From Mannheimia cairinae (GTDB lineage: Bacteria > Pseudomonadota > Gammaproteobacteria > Enterobacterales > Pasteurellaceae): a stretch of 64,000 nucleotides of DNA. A program made the position numbers and the translations under genes. The DNA lies in contig NZ_JAQSJE010000001.1 in assembly GCF_028649535.1 (NCBI RefSeq), positions 288,734 to 352,733 of the forward strand. Direction: 5' to 3'. Positions 46,595-57,696 of this stretch are shown here, one piece after another; within the stretch, counting starts at the first letter, position 1; each line of letters opens with the position of its first letter. Below the pieces are notes generated by a model, which did not search any database, was not told where the DNA came from, and saw nothing but the letters and a program-made list of their open reading frames with translations.

Positions 46595-47896
46595 ATGTCT
46601 TTATTTCAATTTGAAGAACGTGGTTCTAACGTTCGTCAAGAAGTGATTGCTGGTTTAACGACTTTCTTAGCAATGGTTTATTCTGTCATTGTTGTGCCTG
46701 GAATGTTAAGCCAAGCGGGTTTTCCTGCTGAATCTGTCTTTATTGCCACCTGTTTAGTATCAGGTTTAGGCTCAATTTTAATTGGTTTATGGGCAAATGC
46801 ACCAATGGCTATTGGTTGTGCGATTTCATTAACCGCTTTTACCGCTTTTAGTTTAGTCATCGGTCAAAATGTGCCAATTCCCGTAGCATTAGGTGCCATT
46901 TTCTTAATGGGGATAATTTTTACCTTAATTTCTGCAACAGGTATTCGTAATTGGATTTTACGTAATCTACCACAAAGTATTGCTCACGGTGCAGGGATCG
47001 GTATTGGTTTATTCTTATTAATTATTGCGGCAACAAATGTAAAATTGGTAATTAATAGTGGTATGGATATTCCTGTAAAATTAGGTGATTTCACCTCTTT
47101 TCCTGTATTAATGTCTTTAATTGGATTGGCTGCAATTATTGGGTTAGAAAAACTCAAAGTAAAAGGCAGTATTTTGTGGGTAATCATTGCAATTACTGTT
47201 GTTGGCTTAATTTTTGATCCAAATGTAAAATACGCTGGCTTTTTCAAAATGCCAACTTTTGGTGAAAATTCTCAATTCTTAACGCTTGATATTATGGGGG
47301 CTTTAAATACGGCTATTTTGCCTGTTGTTTTTGCCCTTGTAATGACCGCTATCTTTGATGCAACAGGAACAATCCGAGCTGTCGCCGGTCAGGCAAATCT
47401 ATTAGATAAAGATGGGCAAATTATTAATGGCGATAAAGCCCTAACCTCTGATTCATTCGGTTCAATCTTATCTGGCTTATTTGGTACTGCACCTGCTGCG
47501 GTTTATATTGAATCTGCCGCAGGTACTGCTGTAGGTGGGAAAACAGGTTTAACTGCGGTTGTTGTGGGTATCGGCTTCTTACTGATGCTCTTTTTCCAAC
47601 CACTAGCATTCTTAGTACCAAGCTATGCAACAGCACCTGCTTTAATGTATGTAGGATTACTAATGTTAAGTAATGTATCTCGCCTAGATTTTAACGATTT
47701 TGTCGGTGCGATGTCAGGCTTAGTTTGTGCCGTATTTATTGTATTAACGGCAAACATTGTAACCGGTATTATGTTAGGCTTTGCAACGCTTGTAATCGGC
47801 CGCCTAGTTTCAGGCGAAGCGAAACAATTAAATGCAGGTACAGTGATTATTGCGATTATTCTAGTCGCATTCTACGCTTTCAACTTAGCTATCTAA
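46595..47896 (+). CDS. NCS2-family purine permease (AdeP/GhxP type)
   Basis: A 433-aa inner-membrane protein with about 13 hydrophobic segments. The N-terminal [27 protein letters not shown] and the central [14 protein letters not shown] and [19 protein letters not shown] identify the adenine/guanine/hypoxanthine (AzgA-like) branch of NCS2 transporters, which are proton symporters. It is probably a hypoxanthine-guanine or adenine importer; which one cannot be told. An uptake-signal terminator follows. Confidence 0.85.
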   Translation: MSLFQFEERGSNVRQEVIAGLTTFLAMVYSVIVVPGMLSQAGFPAESVFIATCLVSGLGSILIGLWANAPMAIGCAISLTAFTAFSLVIGQNVPIPVALGAIFLMGIIFTLISATGIRNWILRNLPQSIAHGAGIGIGLFLLIIAATNVKLVINSGMDIPVKLGDFTSFPVLMSLIGLAAIIGLEKLKVKGSILWVIIAITVVGLIFDPNVKYAGFFKMPTFGENSQFLTLDIMGALNTAILPVVFALVMTAIFDATGTIRAVAGQANLLDKDGQIINGDKALTSDSFGSILSGLFGTAPAAVYIESAAGTAVGGKTGLTAVVVGIGFLLMLFFQPLAFLVPSYATAPALMYVGLLMLSNVSRLDFNDFVGAMSGLVCAVFIVLTANIVTGIMLGFATLVIGRLVSGEAKQLNAGTVIIAIILVAFYAFNLAI

Positions 47897-47916
47897 TTTG
47901 CAAAAAATAAGAAAAA

Positions 47917-47957
47917 AACAACCGCTTGTAGCACCAGTTACAAGCGGTTGTTTTTTA
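47917..47957. terminator. Uptake-signal terminator between the purine permease and azlD
   Basis: AACAACCGCTTGTA (47917-47930) pairs perfectly with TACAAGCGGTTGTT (47939-47952), followed by TTTT. A upstream and T downstream suit the convergent genes. Confidence 0.88.
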
Positions 47958-47971
47958 TTTTAATTTTGCGA

Positions 47972-48298
47972 TTAAGATAATACCGCTAAAAATAGATTTA
48001 ATCCTAAAATCCCCAGCGCTACACTTAAAAAGGTATTCTTTAACCATATATAGCTTCCCAATACACAAACTAAGGCAAAAAGCTGAGCAAATAAGGTATT
48101 AAATCCTTCCCCATTTTTAGGGAATGCTAGGCTTGTTAGAAGTAATAAAATCATAATAACAAGCGGTAGCATTTTGTTTAATTTTTGCAAAATAGGCGAA
48201 GATAATACCTTTTTCGGCAAAAACTCAGGTAGAAAACGGCAAAGTTGAGCCCCCAGAATAAGTGCGACAAACATAATCAAAATATCATTTGTACTCAT
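47972..48298 (-). CDS. azlD: Branched-chain amino acid exporter small subunit, AzlD/YgaH-like
   Basis: A 108-aa membrane protein with about four helices, of the AzlD family. It pairs with AzlC to export branched-chain amino acids or, in E. coli YgaZH, valine and methionine. RFLPEFLPKKVLSSPILQKLNKMLPLVIMILLL contains the characteristic region. It overlaps the end of azlC by 14 bases, so the two are co-translated. Confidence 0.85.
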   Translation of the reverse strand: MSTNDILIMFVALILGAQLCRFLPEFLPKKVLSSPILQKLNKMLPLVIMILLLLTSLAFPKNGEGFNTLFAQLFALVCVLGSYIWLKNTFLSVALGILGLNLFLAVLS

Positions 48299-48998
48299 TT
48301 TCTACTCCTTTTAATTCCTTTTTCGCAGAAAAAGATTGAGGCAAAAATGCAACAATAATCATTGCTACAAGAATAGCGACCAATAGCACACTTGTTTCTG
48401 TAATTTGGCGGGCAAGTAAAAAACCAACTAATGCTATCACTATCGACTTCCACTGCCTTTGGTTTTTATATTGTTCATAAGCTAAAATTGCAAATAAGCA
48501 CGGTAATGCAAAATCTAAATTAGGAATATAATCCGCAACAGAATCGCCTAATAAAACACCTACTACGGTAGAAAATGTCCAATAAAACACGCTTAGGGTT
48601 GATACTTTAAAAAATAAGGCTTGTTTCTGTTCTTTTGGTAAGGTAGATAAAACCGCAAATCCCTCATCGGTTAAGCCCCCTATTGATACCCAACCTTTTG
48701 CCCGAGATTTCGGTTTATGCTCCATCATATTTAATGTGTAGAAACAAAATCGCAAACTCATCAATAAGGTGCTAAGAAATACTGAAACCACTCCAGCTCC
48801 AGAAACAAAAAATGGAATAGCTGCATATTGTGCTGTGCCAGATACTACCGTAAAACACATCGCAATCGTAAACCAAGCAGGCATTCCCGCATTGGTTGCT
48901 AACATTCCATAAGCCACACCGGCAGCAAAATAGCCCATAAAAATTGGTGTGGTTAATTTAATCGCATATTTCCAACTATTTTCCATATTCAATAACAT
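48285..48998 (-). CDS. azlC: Branched-chain amino acid exporter large subunit, AzlC/YgaZ-like
   Basis: A 237-aa membrane protein with about six to seven helices. It has AzlC hallmarks: the early PIFMGYFAAGVAYGMLATNAG, SGTAQYAAIPFF, and the DEGFAVLS loop. With AzlD it makes an amino-acid exporter. The ATG at 48998 follows AGGA; MENSWKYA at 48986 is an alternative start. The 195 bases upstream, shared with the divergent binding-protein gene, contain one uptake signal and no other feature I could identify. Confidence 0.87.
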   Translation of the reverse strand: MLLNMENSWKYAIKLTTPIFMGYFAAGVAYGMLATNAGMPAWFTIAMCFTVVSGTAQYAAIPFFVSGAGVVSVFLSTLLMSLRFCFYTLNMMEHKPKSRAKGWVSIGGLTDEGFAVLSTLPKEQKQALFFKVSTLSVFYWTFSTVVGVLLGDSVADYIPNLDFALPCLFAILAYEQYKNQRQWKSIVIALVGFLLARQITETSVLLVAILVAMIIVAFLPQSFSAKKELKGVENEYK

Positions 48999-49193
48999 CA
49001 ATCCTAAAATAAAGCGTTAATTATTACTTATTCAAATAAAATAGCAAGCGGTCGTTTTTGCTTAAAGGCTTTCAAATAGAGAGATTAATAGATTAAATCT
49101 GCATACTTTATTACTTTATTTTATTTTCATCGTTAGCTTGAAATGATAGACTTCATCACTTTATTTTTATCGGAAAGTTATTGAGAACGTATA

Positions 49194-50228
49194 ATGAAAT
49201 CTTTTAAATTCAAATCTTTATTACCTGTGCTGGGCATAGCAACTATTTTTGCAACGAATAATGTGCAGGCAGAAGGTCGTTTAACGGTTTATTGTTCCGT
49301 ACAAAACAGTGTATGTGAAGATATGACTAAACAATTTTCACAAAAATACAATGTTGATACCAAATTTGTACACGGTGGTACAGGCACTATTTTTGGTAAA
49401 GTAAAAGCAGAATCAGCAAACCCTCAAGCAGATATTTGGTTTGGTGGCACCATTGAACCTCACTTCCAAGCTGGAGAGTTAGGGCTATTAGAAGAATATC
49501 GTTCGCCTTTACAAGCAGAAGTACTCCCACAATTTAAAGGATTAATTGAAAGTGAACAAGGGAAATTTACCTCCATTATTTATATGCTCGCACTCGGTTT
49601 TGGTGTAAATACTGAAAAATTAGCAAAACTTGGCGTAGAAACACCACAAACCTGGGAAGATCTGTTAGACCCTCGTTTAAAGGGCGAAGTACAGCTACCA
49701 GATCCTCGTAGTTCTGGCACAACTTATACTGTCATCACGACACTTTCAGCCTTGTGGGGAGAAGAAAAAACCTTTAAATACCTCAAACAACTTAATGCGA
49801 ATGTTTCACAATATGTTAAAAGTGCATTAGTCACCAGCAATTTAGCCCGTGGCGAAAGTGCGGTAACAATCGGCTTCGTGCATAGTTACACCACAGAAAA
49901 AGAAAAAGGAGCCCCTGTAGAAGCGGTCATTCCACAGGGCAAAGTGGGCTATGCATTAGGCGGTGTAAGCATTTTGAAAAATGCCCGTAATTTAGAAAAT
50001 GCGAAACTCTTTATGGATTGGGTACTTTCTAAAGAAGCACAAGAAATTCCAGCTAAAAATCATAAAGTTTATCAAACACCAACAAATGTAAATGCTGATG
50101 TTGCACCACAATCAACTAAAGCTGATGCCCTTGAGTTTGTTGAAATTGATTATCAAAAAGCAGGCTCTAGCGATGAAGGTAAACGTTTAGTAGATAAATG
50201 GCTTACAGAAATTAAGTTAGCCAAATAA
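49194..50228 (+). CDS. AfuA-like periplasmic ABC transporter binding protein, without permease partners
   Basis: A 344-aa precursor with a Sec signal peptide ending AEG near residue 28. The mature start RLTVYCSVQNSVCEDMTKQFSQKY and later PQADIWFGGT, GLGVNTEK-like, LPDPRSSGTTYT and GESAVTIGFVHSYTTEKEKGAPVE follow the AfuA branch of iron-type binding proteins. AfuA of Actinobacillus pleuropneumoniae binds hexose phosphates rather than iron. No afuB or afuC permease/ATPase follows, so the protein must borrow a transporter or act alone. It is divergent from azlC. Confidence 0.78.
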   Translation: MKSFKFKSLLPVLGIATIFATNNVQAEGRLTVYCSVQNSVCEDMTKQFSQKYNVDTKFVHGGTGTIFGKVKAESANPQADIWFGGTIEPHFQAGELGLLEEYRSPLQAEVLPQFKGLIESEQGKFTSIIYMLALGFGVNTEKLAKLGVETPQTWEDLLDPRLKGEVQLPDPRSSGTTYTVITTLSALWGEEKTFKYLKQLNANVSQYVKSALVTSNLARGESAVTIGFVHSYTTEKEKGAPVEAVIPQGKVGYALGGVSILKNARNLENAKLFMDWVLSKEAQEIPAKNHKVYQTPTNVNADVAPQSTKADALEFVEIDYQKAGSSDEGKRLVDKWLTEIKLAK

Positions 50229-50319
50229 TTAATGAGTTATATTCTGTATCTTGCCCAATTAGCATATTCATTTTCTAATAATTTATGTATTATGTATAAG
50301 TAATTTATTGGGAGGCATT

Positions 50320-50637
50320 ATGGCGGATGCAGAATTTATTCGTTTTTTACTTGACCAACTCTCCTCTATTTCCAATCTAAGTTCCAAAAAAATGTTTGGT
50401 GAATATTGCTTATTTTATCGAGATAGAATTGTTGCAATCATTAACAAAGAGTACCGCATTTTTGTTAAAGCCAATGATGAGACTTTGCCTCTCTTTTTAG
50501 CCGAAAATGCGGAACAATTTAGCTATCTTGCTAAAGGCAAATTGCATAAAATGCATTATTGGACTATACCCGAATTAGCGGTTGAAGAGCCTGAAGAATT
50601 AATTAAATGGATTCGATTAGGCATACAAGCGGTCTAA
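50320..50637 (+). CDS. TfoX N-terminal-domain protein
   Basis: A 105-aa protein made only of the TfoX N-terminal domain: LSSISNLSSKKMFGEYCLFYRDRIVAIINKEYRIFVKAND, and PELAVEEPEELIKWIRLG. Full-length TfoX/Sxy also has a C-terminal domain and activates competence genes with CRP; this short form lacks it, so a competence role is not implied. The ATG at 50320 has GGGAGG just upstream. An upstream in-frame start at 50308 overlaps that ribosome site. Confidence 0.78.
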   Translation: MADAEFIRFLLDQLSSISNLSSKKMFGEYCLFYRDRIVAIINKEYRIFVKANDETLPLFLAENAEQFSYLAKGKLHKMHYWTIPELAVEEPEELIKWIRLGIQAV

Positions 50638-50704
50638 TTTAGCTCATAATTTACTAAAAGCAGGCCTATTCACTAATTTCCTAACACTTAAAATCAGATT
50701 AACA

Positions 50705-51415
50705 ATGAACCAGAAAAAGACTATTTCTCTTATTTTATTGGCGGTACTCGCTATACTATCCTATTTTTTAACTGATTCTGATGAACAAAAAACATCAACC
50801 AATAATAAGCAATCCACGAATATAACAGCCCCTGATTTTTCATCAGCATCATTAGGAAACTATGATGTACATATGAAAAATGATCGATTAAAACAAAATA
50901 TTGTGGAAACCGATTATTATACATTAGCACTTTCGTGGTCCCCTGCATTTTGCCAACGTCAAAAACGCAATAATAATGGGAAAATCCCTTCACATTTAAA
51001 ATACCAATGTGATGGCACCCAACAATTTGGGTGGGTTATTCACGGGTTGTGGCCACAAAGTAGCAAAGCAAAGAGAATTGAAGAACATCCTCGTTATTGT
51101 CAAGGCGATCTGCCTATGGTGGCTGAAAATACCATTAAAGCCTATATGAGTGAATCGCCGGGAGCTACCTTATTACAAGGTCAATGGGAAAAGCACGGAG
51201 CCTGTGCATTTAACCAAGCGAGTGAATATTTTGAAAAACAAAAAGCGTTATATAACGCATTAAATCTACCTGATTTCCATAGTCCAAAATCAGATTTATT
51301 TAATTGGATGCGAGCGAATAATCCTCAGCTTAATGGTGTATATTTAGGAAGTAGCAAAGAAGAGCTCTATATTTGCTACAATAAAAATTGGCAACCAATG
51401 GACTGCCCTCGTTAA
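50705..51415 (+). CDS. rna: Ribonuclease I (RNase T2 family), membrane-anchored or exported
   Basis: A 236-aa protein. Both RNase T2 active-site segments are intact: WVIHGLWPQ with H113 and WEKHGAC with H164. The N-terminus [22 protein letters not shown] is a single hydrophobic segment without an obvious AxA cleavage site, so the enzyme may stay tethered to the inner membrane facing the periplasm. It cleaves RNA with little base preference. Its stop TAA overlaps the sprT ATG by one base. Confidence 0.88.
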   Translation: MNQKKTISLILLAVLAILSYFLTDSDEQKTSTNNKQSTNITAPDFSSASLGNYDVHMKNDRLKQNIVETDYYTLALSWSPAFCQRQKRNNNGKIPSHLKYQCDGTQQFGWVIHGLWPQSSKAKRIEEHPRYCQGDLPMVAENTIKAYMSESPGATLLQGQWEKHGACAFNQASEYFEKQKALYNALNLPDFHSPKSDLFNWMRANNPQLNGVYLGSSKEELYICYNKNWQPMDCPR

Positions 51416-51903
51416 TGAATGACATCCGCCAGCTGAAGATGCAAGTTCAACGTCAATTAAAACGTGATCTTGAACGAGCAAATGCTTACTTCAATAAAAC
51501 CTTTACTCCACCTGCCATCAACTATGCTGTGCGAGGTGTGAAGGCAGGTGTTGCATATCTTGAACGAAACGAAGTTCGATTTAACCCAGTATTATTAGTA
51601 GAAAATAAGCAAGCATTCATTAGCCAGGTTGTACCTCACGAACTCGCACATATTTTGGTTTATCAACATTTTGGGCGAGTACAATCACACGGTAAAGAGT
51701 GGAAAATGATGATGGAAACAGTATTAGGTGTTCCAGCTGATATTTACCACTGTTTTGATACCCAAAGTGTACAACAACAATTTGCATATCAATGCAACTG
51801 TCAAACACACCAGCTCTCTATTCGACGACATAATGCCATACAGCGTGGAAATCGGCAGTATATTTGTCGCCGTTGTAAAAGTATTCTCACTCTTATGGGT
51901 TAA
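51415..51903 (+). CDS. sprT: SprT family zinc metalloprotease-like protein
   Basis: A 162-aa protein with HELAH at residues 75-79 (zinc-binding HExxH), followed by [14 protein letters not shown] that brings the third ligand. The C-terminal zinc ribbon has cysteines in CNCQTH and YICRRCKS. This layout is that of SprT/Spartan-like proteases. The ATG shares a base with the rna stop, so translation is coupled; an in-frame TTG at 51388 lies inside rna and is rejected. The role in bacteria is not established. Confidence 0.88.
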   Translation: MNDIRQLKMQVQRQLKRDLERANAYFNKTFTPPAINYAVRGVKAGVAYLERNEVRFNPVLLVENKQAFISQVVPHELAHILVYQHFGRVQSHGKEWKMMMETVLGVPADIYHCFDTQSVQQQFAYQCNCQTHQLSIRRHNAIQRGNRQYICRRCKSILTLMG

Positions 51904-52005
51904 AATTAAAATAAATGAATAATTCAGCTAGACATTATTTTTTTACTGCCTAAAATTCTATCCAGTTTTTATTTTTTGATCTTAATCATATTTTCGGAGT
52001 ATTTT

Positions 52006-53286
52006 ATGGAAACAATAGTGATTGTTGGTGGCGGTGCTGGCGGATTAGAACTTGCGACTTATTTAGGTAATAAACTTGGACGTAAGAAAAAAGCAAAAGT
52101 CATTTTAATTGACCGCAACGCAACACATTTATGGAAACCGCTACTGCACGAAGTTGCAACTGGTACCATTGATGAAGGCACGGATGCTTTAAGCTATCGA
52201 GCTCACGCTAAAAACCACGGTTTTGAATTTCAGCAAGGCACTTTAGTGGCAGTAGATCGTGAAAACAAATCTGTTTCACTTGCCCCTATTTACAATGATA
52301 AGCAACAATTATTAGTAAAAGAACGTAATATTCCTTACGACAAATTAGTTATTGCTATCGGTAGTAAGTCGAATGATTTTGGCACCAAAGGAGTTGCAGA
52401 ACACTGTATTTTCTTAGATGGCTCAGAGCAAGCAAAAGACTTCCAAAAACGAATGATGGAGCTATTCTTACACTTTTCTCATAGTGAAGATAAAGATGTA
52501 AAAATTGCGATTGTCGGCGGAGGTGCGACTGGTATTGAACTCTCTGCAGAACTTTATCATTTAGTTAAACACCTCAACTCTTACGGTTTTGGTAAATTAC
52601 ACCGTGCAAGCTTAAAAGTAACCCTTATTGAAGCTGGAGCTCGCTTAATTCCTGCCTTACCAGAAAAAGTCTCTATTGCAGCCTTCCACGAGCTAAAAAA
52701 AGCAGGGGTTGATGTGCGTTTAGGCACAATGATCACAGAAGCCCGTCCTGATGGCTTAATGACTCGCTTAGGCGAAAAAATTGATGCTGATATTATGGTA
52801 TGGGCCGCTGGTGTAAAAGCCCCAGATATTACACGTGAGTTTGGCTTTGAAACTAACCGCTTAAATCAAATTGAGATTAAAGACACCTTACAAACAACCG
52901 TTGATGATTCCGTATTTGTAATTGGTGACTGTGCAGCATTAATGCAAGATGGGAAACCAATTCCTCCTCGAGCACAAGCAGCACACCAAATGGCAACTCG
53001 TTGTGGTAAAAATATCGTTGCATTAATTGAAGGTAAAGAGATGAAACCATTTAAATTTAATGATAAAGGTTCATTACTTTCATTCTCTCAATTTGGTACT
53101 GTTGGCAACTTAATGGGAAATTTAGTCAGTGGCGATATGTTTATTGAAGGAAAAGTCGCCCGTCTTGCGTATCTTTCACTTTACCGAATGCACCAAGTTG
53201 CATTACACGGTTGTGTAAAAACTGGCCTTATTGTATTAGTCGGTCAAATTAACCGTTTCTTAAGACCAAGTATGAAATTACACTAA
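52006..53286 (+). CDS. ndh: NADH dehydrogenase type II
   Basis: Ndh is a non-proton-pumping, FAD-containing NADH:quinone oxidoreductase on the inner face of the membrane. The 426-aa protein has the FAD motif VIVGGGAGGLELA at residues 4-16, the NAD motif IAIVGGGATGIELSAEL in the middle, and VFVIGDCAAL near the C-terminal third. CGGAG precedes the ATG at 52006; the frame is open from 51976 but that start has no ribosome site. It stands alone with a strong terminator. Confidence 0.95.
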   Translation: METIVIVGGGAGGLELATYLGNKLGRKKKAKVILIDRNATHLWKPLLHEVATGTIDEGTDALSYRAHAKNHGFEFQQGTLVAVDRENKSVSLAPIYNDKQQLLVKERNIPYDKLVIAIGSKSNDFGTKGVAEHCIFLDGSEQAKDFQKRMMELFLHFSHSEDKDVKIAIVGGGATGIELSAELYHLVKHLNSYGFGKLHRASLKVTLIEAGARLIPALPEKVSIAAFHELKKAGVDVRLGTMITEARPDGLMTRLGEKIDADIMVWAAGVKAPDITREFGFETNRLNQIEIKDTLQTTVDDSVFVIGDCAALMQDGKPIPPRAQAAHQMATRCGKNIVALIEGKEMKPFKFNDKGSLLSFSQFGTVGNLMGNLVSGDMFIEGKVARLAYLSLYRMHQVALHGCVKTGLIVLVGQINRFLRPSMKLH

Positions 53287-53310
53287 ATATAGTCTCATTG
53301 AATATAATAC

Positions 53311-53342
53311 AAAAGGGATAAATCCAACGATTTATCCCTTTT
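53311..53342. terminator. Bidirectional terminator between ndh and uraA
   Basis: AAAAGGGATAAATC (53311-53324) pairs perfectly with GATTTATCCCTTTT (53329-53342) around CAAC. The 14-bp stem with A and T flanks serves both convergent genes. Confidence 0.9.
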
Positions 53343-53347
53343 ACTTA

Positions 53348-54577
53348 TTAGTGGCTTTCAGTTTCCTTTTTTTCTTGAGGAAGTATCAGATTCATAATAA
53401 TTGCCGCAATCGCACAAAGGCTAATGCCTTTAAGCGAAAACTCGCCAACATTGATAAACATTCCACCAATACCAAAGGTCATTACTACCGAAACAATACA
53501 AAGGTTACGTGCTTGTCCCATATCCACTTTGGCTCGAATTAAGGTACTCATACCAACAGCGGCAATAGAACCAAAGACTAACATCATAATACCGCCCATT
53601 ACTACACCTGGAATGGTTTGTAAGAATGCCCCTACTTTACCGCAAAATGAAATCGCAATCGCCCAACACGCTGCCCAAGTCATTACACGAGGATTGAAGT
53701 TCTTAGTTAGCATTACCGCTCCTGTTACTTCCGCATAAGTGGTATTAGGCGGGCCACCTAAGAATGAGGCTGCGGTTGTCGCAACACCATCACCTAATAA
53801 GGTACGATGTAGGCCTGGCTTATTCATAAAATCTTTTCCTGTTACCGAGCTAATTGCCATAATGCCTCCTACGTGCTCAACGGCAGGTGCTAAAGCAATA
53901 GGTAATAAATATAAAATAGCCTCTAATTTAAATTCAGGTGTTGTTATTGTTGGCAAACTAAACCAAGCAGCTTCACTTACTTTTGAAAAATCAATAATGC
54001 CATATACTAATGACAAAATATAACCAACAACAATACCAAACATAATTGGCACTAATTTCATCATCCCTTTTGCAAATACCGCTACAATCAAGGTCGTAAT
54101 CAAGGTTGCCATTGAAATAATTAATGCCGTATTTGGCTCAATTTCAGTACCTTTTGCTAGTGCCATATCAACTGCAACAGGTGCAAGCCCTAAACCGATA
54201 ATAATAATAACTGGCCCTACAACAACTGGTGGGAATAATTTTTCTAGAATTTTCGCTCCTTTTAATTTTACTAAGGTACTTAGTAAAAAATAAACTAAAC
54301 CAGTAAAAACAAGCCCGCCCATTGTTACTGGAATCCCCCATTGTTGAACACCATATTGAATAGGGGCAATAAACGCAAAAGAAGAAGCTAAGAAAATAGG
54401 TACTTGACCTTTAGTACAAATTTGGAAAAGTAAAGTCCCGATCCCTGCGGTTAAAAGTGCCGTATTCGGATCTAAGCCTGTAATAAGTGGCATTAAAACT
54501 AAAGCCCCAAATGCCACAAATAACATTTGTAAGCCAACGAAAGCCTGCTTAGGTGTGCTGATAGTTTGATTTGTCAT
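53348..54577 (-). CDS. uraA: Uracil:proton symporter UraA-like (NCS2 family)
   Basis: A 409-aa inner-membrane protein with about 12-14 helices. The signature EHVGGIMAISSVTGKDF has the conserved glutamate that binds the base in UraA, and GGPPNTTYAEVTGAVMLTKNFNPRVM follows. The N-terminal QMLFVAFGALVLMPLITGLDP also fits. Uracil is the likely substrate; xanthine or uric acid transporters are close relatives. It lies downstream of pyrG on the same strand but a terminator stands between them. Confidence 0.85.
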   Translation of the reverse strand: MTNQTISTPKQAFVGLQMLFVAFGALVLMPLITGLDPNTALLTAGIGTLLFQICTKGQVPIFLASSFAFIAPIQYGVQQWGIPVTMGGLVFTGLVYFLLSTLVKLKGAKILEKLFPPVVVGPVIIIIGLGLAPVAVDMALAKGTEIEPNTALIISMATLITTLIVAVFAKGMMKLVPIMFGIVVGYILSLVYGIIDFSKVSEAAWFSLPTITTPEFKLEAILYLLPIALAPAVEHVGGIMAISSVTGKDFMNKPGLHRTLLGDGVATTAASFLGGPPNTTYAEVTGAVMLTKNFNPRVMTWAACWAIAISFCGKVGAFLQTIPGVVMGGIMMLVFGSIAAVGMSTLIRAKVDMGQARNLCIVSVVMTFGIGGMFINVGEFSLKGISLCAIAAIIMNLILPQEKKETESH

Positions 54578-54620
54578 TTTGTTTCAACTCTCTGTTTGAA
54601 TTAACGTATGATAAATACTC

Positions 54621-54667
54621 ACAAGCGGTCAAATTTAGCAAATTTCTTACCAAATTCAACCGCTTGT
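54621..54667 (-). terminator. Uptake-signal terminator of pyrG
   Basis: ACAAGCGGT (54621-54629) is opposed to ACCGCTTGT (54659-54667), with further AAATTT-type pairing inside. It directly follows pyrG on the minus strand. Confidence 0.65.
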
Positions 54668-54679
54668 TAAGGATTAAAA

Positions 54680-56335
<1,656 letters not shown>

Positions 56336-56441
56336 TTAAATGAATTGAAAATAAGGTTAATGTTTACTTTTAATAAAAGAAAACTATTAGGACGGGAGCA
56401 TAGTTTACAGTAAATTCGATGGAATAGCTATCAGAAAAATA

Positions 56442-56483
56442 AACAAGCGGTTGTAAATTTTTAGGATTTTACGACCGCTTGTT
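56442..56483 (-). terminator. Uptake-signal terminator of the RhuM-like gene
   Basis: AACAAGCGGTTGTAAA (56442-56457) pairs with TTTACGACCGCTTGTT (56468-56483), one mismatch. On the minus strand it follows the RhuM-like gene and lies in the 202-base gap before pyrG, which otherwise holds only the pyrG leader and promoter. Confidence 0.65.
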
Positions 56484-56519
56484 CATAGCCTTATTTCAAA
56501 GAAAAATCAACGAAAATAA

Positions 56520-57548
56520 TTATTCTTCCGCACAATACTTTGTGGCCATCTCTTTTAGCACTAAATCAAAATCGCTTTCGTAGCTTAAATCTTGTTTTAC
56601 TCGGTATTTTTCAAATTCGCTTAATGCAAATGAACGGGCAATTTCGGTGGTTACTTTGCCTGCGTCTTGTAAAATTTCTCTATCTGTTGCATCTAAAAAG
56701 CGATTAAGGCGGGTTTCCCAATCTTGCATTGTCATCGGAATTTGGCGAGAAGCCATATCTTCCGCCATATCTAAGTATGCAGAAACCAAGCGTTGTAGTT
56801 GGGTAAGTTCATTGTCAGATAGGTAATTTTTGGCAACCACTACATCAAATGGATAAATTTTACCATTCGGCGCATCTTTCCAGTTTGTTAGCCCCATATT
56901 AGGTTGCTCTGCATTGGCTCGAGCCATAATGAGTTCGGCTGCCGTATGCCCGTGAATAGCCCAATGTAGCTTATTTTGCACAGTAGCAAAAAAGCGTTTG
57001 GTGGCAGTTGCGGTACGGTCGTAATCTACCGAGGTAGCATAAATATCGGTAATTTTTTGGTAGAATTTACGTTCCGATAAACGAATTTCCCGAATACGGG
57101 CGAGCTGTTCTTCAAAGTATTTTTTACCTAAAATGGTACCATCGTTTTTCAGCCGTTCATCGTCCATTGCAAAGCCTTTAATTGCAAAACTCTGTACTAT
57201 TTCTGTCGCCCATTTGCGAAATTGTACCGCTCGCTCCGAATTCACTTTATAGCCTACGGCAATAATTGCGGAAAGATTGTAATGCTTAGTATTATAGTTT
57301 TTGCCGTCAAGGGCAGTTATCCAAAAATATTGGATAACTGAATTTTCGTTCAATTCTTGATCTGTAAAAATTTTCTTTAAGTGATAGCTAATAGTTCTTA
57401 CATCAACATCATATAATGTAGCCATCATTTTCTGACTTAGCCATACATTTTCATCAGCATAAATCGCATCAACTTGGCTTTCACCCTGTGCGGTAATAAA
57501 GGTTAGATATTCAGCAACTGATGAGCGGATCAGATCGTTTTTCTCCAT
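56520..57548 (-). CDS. RhuM-family protein (virulence/antirepressor-like)
   Basis: A 342-aa protein of the RhuM family named from Salmonella pathogenicity island 3. Its pattern is clear: VWLSQKMMATLYDVDVRTISYHLKKIF (a Bro-N-like DNA-binding stretch), then RAVQFRKWATEIVQSFAIKGFAMDDERLKN and TATATKRFFATVQNKLHWAIHGHTAAELI. The biochemical role is unknown; such genes are often strain-variable and move with accessory DNA, yet no mobility gene is next to this one. The ATG at 57548 has GGAG nearby; an upstream start at 57587 lacks one. Confidence 0.85.
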   Translation of the reverse strand: MEKNDLIRSSVAEYLTFITAQGESQVDAIYADENVWLSQKMMATLYDVDVRTISYHLKKIFTDQELNENSVIQYFWITALDGKNYNTKHYNLSAIIAVGYKVNSERAVQFRKWATEIVQSFAIKGFAMDDERLKNDGTILGKKYFEEQLARIREIRLSERKFYQKITDIYATSVDYDRTATATKRFFATVQNKLHWAIHGHTAAELIMARANAEQPNMGLTNWKDAPNGKIYPFDVVVAKNYLSDNELTQLQRLVSAYLDMAEDMASRQIPMTMQDWETRLNRFLDATDREILQDAGKVTTEIARSFALSEFEKYRVKQDLSYESDFDLVLKEMATKYCAEE

Positions 57549-57647
57549 TGTATTTCTCCTACCAAATAACACTGTAATTATACCCACTATTTTAGTATTT
57601 ACTAGAATACATTGCTATTTTTGCGATCTGAATCGAAAAAATAAAAA

Positions 57648-57683
57648 AAGCGGTTGCAAAATTTTTTCATTTTACAACCGCTT
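57648..57683 (-). terminator. Uptake-signal terminator of yjjG-cysB-DUF3108
   Basis: AAGCGGTTGCAAAAT pairs with ATTTTACAACCGCTT, one mismatch, loop of 6. It ends the minus-strand unit that finishes with the DUF3108 gene. Confidence 0.7.
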
Positions 57684-57696
57684 GTCATACTATTTT

